Shown: positions 60,723-64,000 of the stretch, piece by piece
How the letters are laid out: each line of letters starts with the position of its first letter
How positions within the stretch are numbered: the first letter of the stretch is position 1
NCBI GenBank assembly: GCA_964023275.1
Contig: OZ029917.1
Location: 21,934,488 to 21,998,487 of the forward strand
Reading direction: 5' to 3'
Source: Norana najaformis
Taxonomy: Eukaryota; Annelida; Clitellata; Crassiclitellata; Hormogastridae
DNA: 64,000 nt
The notes under the pieces: generated by a model
What the model was told of the DNA's origin: nothing
What the model saw: the letters and a program-made list of their open reading frames with translations, nothing else
Database searches by the model: none
Translations under genes and position numbers: made by a program

Positions 60723-61181
60723 ATGGCGAACAATTTAAACCTGTGGACTCTATTCGTGTCTGGCTTGACTTTTCTTCTCGGATTTCTTCGGCACCTTTCG
60801 TTCGTCTCCGGCCTGACTCTACTCCTCGTCTTTCTCCTCCGGCTGGACACAGACTACACCCGAACGACGGCAGATGGCGTCAATTTCACCGTTGGCTACC
60901 TGGTCACTGACCAGACGATGTATAACCAGCAGCTGGCACAAGCTCGCATCATATCCGGTGCGATGACCTACGCCATCTTGCGGATCAACGATGACCCGGA
61001 TATCTTGGCTGGACATCGGCTGGACTTCGTCTGGGCCGATACGCAGTCGGACACGCTCGTCGCCACCCGTCGCATGTCCGAGCAGTGGCTCAATGGGGCC
61101 GTCGCCTTCTTCGGACCTGAGGACACGTGCGACGTAGAGGCCAGAGTCGCCGCCGCATGGAATCTACCGATGATATCCTAC
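60723..61181 (+). CDS. Receptor guanylate cyclase (Gyc76C-like), exon 1
   Basis: First coding exon (153 codons, phase 0) of a single-pass membrane guanylate cyclase that would convert GTP to cGMP through an intracellular domain encoded outside the window. ATG is in good context (CAAGATGG) with an in-frame TGA five codons upstream. The exon ends TAC before the donor GTACGT at 61,182. Residues 8-41 are strongly hydrophobic (signal peptide or anchor). Residues 55-153 are the start of the extracellular ANF-receptor/periplasmic-binding-like fold: FTVGYLVT, ISGAMTYAILRIN, and GPEDTCDVEARVAAAWNLPM (131-150). The last closely resembles the GPxETC...AAAxNLPMISY block of insect Gyc76C and relatives. 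One NFT glycosylation site (54-56). Oddly, residues 11-26 and 27-42 are a divergent 16-residue duplication. It could instead be another receptor-cyclase paralogue; the family call is firm. Confidence 0.88.
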
Positions 61182-61242
61182 GTACGTATATATAATATAT
61201 ATATATATATATACATGCATATTTTTATATGTCACTTCTAGA

Positions 61243-61328
61243 TGAGATTCTTCTTCTTTTTCCTCCTTCTCCTCCTCCTCCTCCTCCTGCTCCTCCTGCT
61301 CCTCCTCCTCCTCCTCCTCTTCTCTTCC
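61243..61328. repeat. CT-rich (TCC)n/(TTC)n microsatellite
   Basis: About 85 bp of near-pure pyrimidine on the plus strand (CTCCTCCTCCTCC with TTC and TGC interruptions), near the 5' end of the intron. The complement reads poly-Glu and is not a gene. Confidence 0.95.
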
Positions 61329-61399
61329 GTCAGATGTGTGATTACGATGAGATTTGATCAAGATGTCTTCATTTTGATACGCCTCTGATTGTGTTAACG

Positions 61400-61815
61400 G
61401 CAGTTCTAATGTTCTTGTCTTGCGCTTTTAGATCCTCTTTCACATTTTCCATCCATGCCTTCGTTTGTCCTCCTCGGCTCCGTTTTCTCTACACGTGAGC
61501 GTAAAGTGCTCTGGCCGGTAATCTCTTGTTGTCCGTCCTTGTTGCATGCCCCAACCATGCATGTCAGTCTTGCTTTTCTAATCTTGTCTACGAGTATCTC
61601 TCTCTGCACCAATTCCTCCCGGATCACCTCATCGCGAATTCTATCTCGTCTCGTTCTTCCCAAGATTCTTGTTAGCCAGCTCATTTCCGCCACCATTACC
61701 CTCCTTTCATCCCCATTCGTATACACCAACACTCAGATCCATGCAACAGCATTGGATTGATAAATGTTTTATACAATTTCATTTTCGTTGTTGATGATAT
61801 GCTGTTCGTCCTCCA
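61400..61815 (-). pseudogene. RTE-clade LINE C-terminal relic, antisense in intron
   Basis: On the minus strand, MKLYKTFINPMLLHGSE (about 61,800-61,750) and, after a frameshift, AEMSWLTRILGRTRRDRIR followed by REELVQREILVDKIRKARLT match the post-RT region typical of RTE-like ORF2 (KLxLYKSxIxPVLLYGSETW, EMSWLRRILGRxRRDRIRNE, VDxIRxRRLxWFGH). The expected zinc-knuckle-like WFGH segment is decayed (CMVGAC). No RT catalytic motif is present. It is a 5'-truncated, dead insertion opposite in sense to the host gene. Confidence 0.82.
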
Positions 61816-64000
61816 TATCTTGCTCAACCTGCCAAACATCGCCTACGCCAGACCATTCCTACGTTTTATGCCTTTTGTATATTTCTAAAGCATACGAGTC
61901 ATCTCATCCTGTAGTGGATATTATCTCTCGTGTGCCACTTGTACGTAGGACTCTAGCGATAATGAAATACAATCGTCTGCCTGTTTGGAAAATAATTATG
62001 ATATCGTTCGTATGTATAGACTTCTTTCTGATTTCTACTACCCTATCATTCAGTAAAATACTACAGTGCACGTTTTATGTACCACTAGCATCTACTGTAC
62101 AGTGGTAATGAAAACAATAGCTGAGATCTATCTATTATTATACCTACGATATACTTACATTTAACCTTCAAATTCGAGAGGATGACACCCATATAAGGGC
62201 GTAGGCCTACTAGATGTGTGCATAAGAAAGGATATAATAATAGGCTTATGCTGCTTATCCGCGACGACAATTTCTGTTTGACCGTTAGACGTCTGAATTA
62301 AGCACGAGGGACACACAGAGACACAAGATATAGTATATAATAAGATAGACGATACATGATCATTGTAGGACGAATAGGCCTATACGCATTAGGCACCGGC
62401 TTATTTAAGAAGCAAACAAGGGACGTTCGCCTTAAACCTGATGAGCTGCAGGCTAAACTTTTCCTAGACACCACTCGCTCTAACTTTAGGTCTTGGACTC
62501 CGCATTGTCACCATAGTATATTCTGCCTGGAACAGTTTGCGAAAATACGTGTCGGATGCGATTCATTGAGCAGCTTTTGTTTCTATAACTACATGACTGT
62601 AATTGTAATCTCACGCTTATAAAGCGCTACTTCAAGAATAAACTCATCAAAGGCGCTTCCGACCCAGAGCAGTGAAACCACTGTGAAATAAGACAGACAT
62701 CAGGCCCCTGCGAAACTGATATGGGTGATTCCTTTAATTGAAAAGGCTGTTAGCCATTCTAACATCTACATTTATGCCTGAAGCGATGAGAACAAATTAT
62801 ATAGGCTAAAATTCATGTTTCTTGTGGACAGTATAGGGCCTAGTTTATTTGGCTAGAGATCAGTCTTATACTGTTATAATTAATTTTCAGTTTTATCGAT
62901 TACTACGTTAGCAGGTCTATCATAAATAAGGGCACTGATGTAATCAACAGAAGCAATGAAGTGAAACGGTTTCCAGACTCTGGTCGTTAATATAAATTAA
63001 AATAACAAGGATAATTGATTTTAATGTATAGCTGCACTTTTCACTGAGGTGGGGTTGTATATGACACCATGTAACAATACGTAAGTATCAGTATACTCAA
63101 TACGACGATTTTAAGCACCTATTAAAAGCGACCATGCAATCGCTGATGTTCGAGTTTAGACGTCTTTATCGTGTGATCTGCCGTGTTAAAAGCATTGGCT
63201 GTGTGTCGATGAGTGCCTTCGAATTATGTTTCCTAAAGGAGTTAAATAATTGTTCTTGAGCACATATATGTTTAAAATATGCCTAAGGAGAAATGAGTTT
63301 GATTTATGACTTCTGATGTTTCCTTCTCCTCCACCGTGTTCGCGTGTCCATGGCTTAAGCCAACTTAGTTTGGTGAGATAGTTCTTCATAGATTGATACT
63401 CCATTGATTTTTCGTGCGTTGTTGCAAGAATTTCGAAAAGTATAGCGCAGTCGATATCAGCCTATTGTTGATAAATGAATTTTCTAACTAAATTGTAAAT
63501 CGTAATCATGAATTGTAATCTTTAAATAGGAACAGCGTCCATTTAAAAAGAACAGCTGATCAACTACTGATATTGCAATTGATCGTATATCACAGTGGCG
63601 TCCCAAGCTGTTCGTTAGTGAACATCATTCATATATGGCACACAAGGTTGGATGGAAGACCTGCAGGCAATTCTGCAGGTACTGAAGTTGCAAGCCAAAG
63701 ATGCGAAAGACATTTTGACGATGTTTTTAGAAAGTTTCTTAATTTTTTTCAAGTCTCCAAATTCCTGATGACTTTTCTTTAGCCACCGCTTTGTTCTTTC
63801 TATTTTATCTTACAGCTCTTCATGTGGCCGGATTATACCCTCCCACTTGCTCACCATCGCTTCAACCATTTTATCATCCTTAGCATGTACCACCAGCAGT
63901 GTCGAGAAAAACAAGTTTCCATCGTGGAAAGTCGGACCTCAGTCCAGTTAAGGGTGGTCTGTAGCACTGATGGGAAATGCTCCTTCTACAATTCGCACCC

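Larger units (their letters stand above)
61182..64000 (+). other. Intron 1 of the guanylate cyclase gene (to window end)
   Basis: Begins with GTACGTATAT followed by a TA-rich run. No second exon continuing the ANF-receptor fold after MISY was recognised, so the intron runs at least to the window end. It contains a CT-rich microsatellite and an antisense LINE relic. From about 61,820 to 64,000 nothing else is recognised. Confidence 0.6.

Overview
This is a metazoan nuclear window. It holds two recognisable exons of conserved animal signalling genes (a netrin last exon and a Gyc76C-type receptor guanylate cyclase first exon), both with GT/AG splice borders. It also holds decayed non-LTR retrotransposons of several clades, a tRNA-derived SINE with a perfect target-site duplication, an LTR-like segment and many microsatellites. 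The unique DNA is AT-rich and gene-poor, as in an invertebrate genome; I cannot name the species from sequence alone.

Layout. 1-14,507: AT-rich DNA with the netrin NTR exon on the minus strand (2,314-2,639), a SINE (3,959-4,187), an LTR-like block whose upstream part is a heptamer minisatellite (about 4,997-5,776), an AT-rich minisatellite (about 5,965-6,180), two degenerate LINE relics (7,345-8,095 and 8,195-9,550) and long simple repeats (GAA, GA/GACA, AAT). 14,508-14,517: a 10-N assembly gap.

14,518-58,331: one uninterrupted satellite array of about 43.8 kb, roughly 730-750 units and about two thirds of the window. The main monomer is 60 bp, 60% GC and has six CpGs, an AAAATTTT core and the perfect hairpin GGGCGC-A-GCGCCC. 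Related units of 51 bp and 71-79 bp occur. All can be read as strings of ~10-bp submotifs (five, six or seven). Variant markers recur in fixed order, which shows an irregular higher-order repeat. The right edge decays through the 71-79 bp family and stops inside a LINE.

58,332-64,000: the LINE relic, carrying a nested small insertion; a tetranucleotide-like low-complexity tract; the receptor guanylate cyclase exon 1 (60,723-61,181); and the start of its intron 1, which contains a CT-rich microsatellite and an antisense RTE-clade relic.

The very long open frames on both strands of the array (up to about 4,650 codons) are a by-product of a stop-free monomer whose length is a multiple of three. 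I do not annotate them as genes. The array is the most unusual object in the window: its decamer architecture, higher-order structure, CpG density and a recurrent E2F-like variant site are the points most worth checking.
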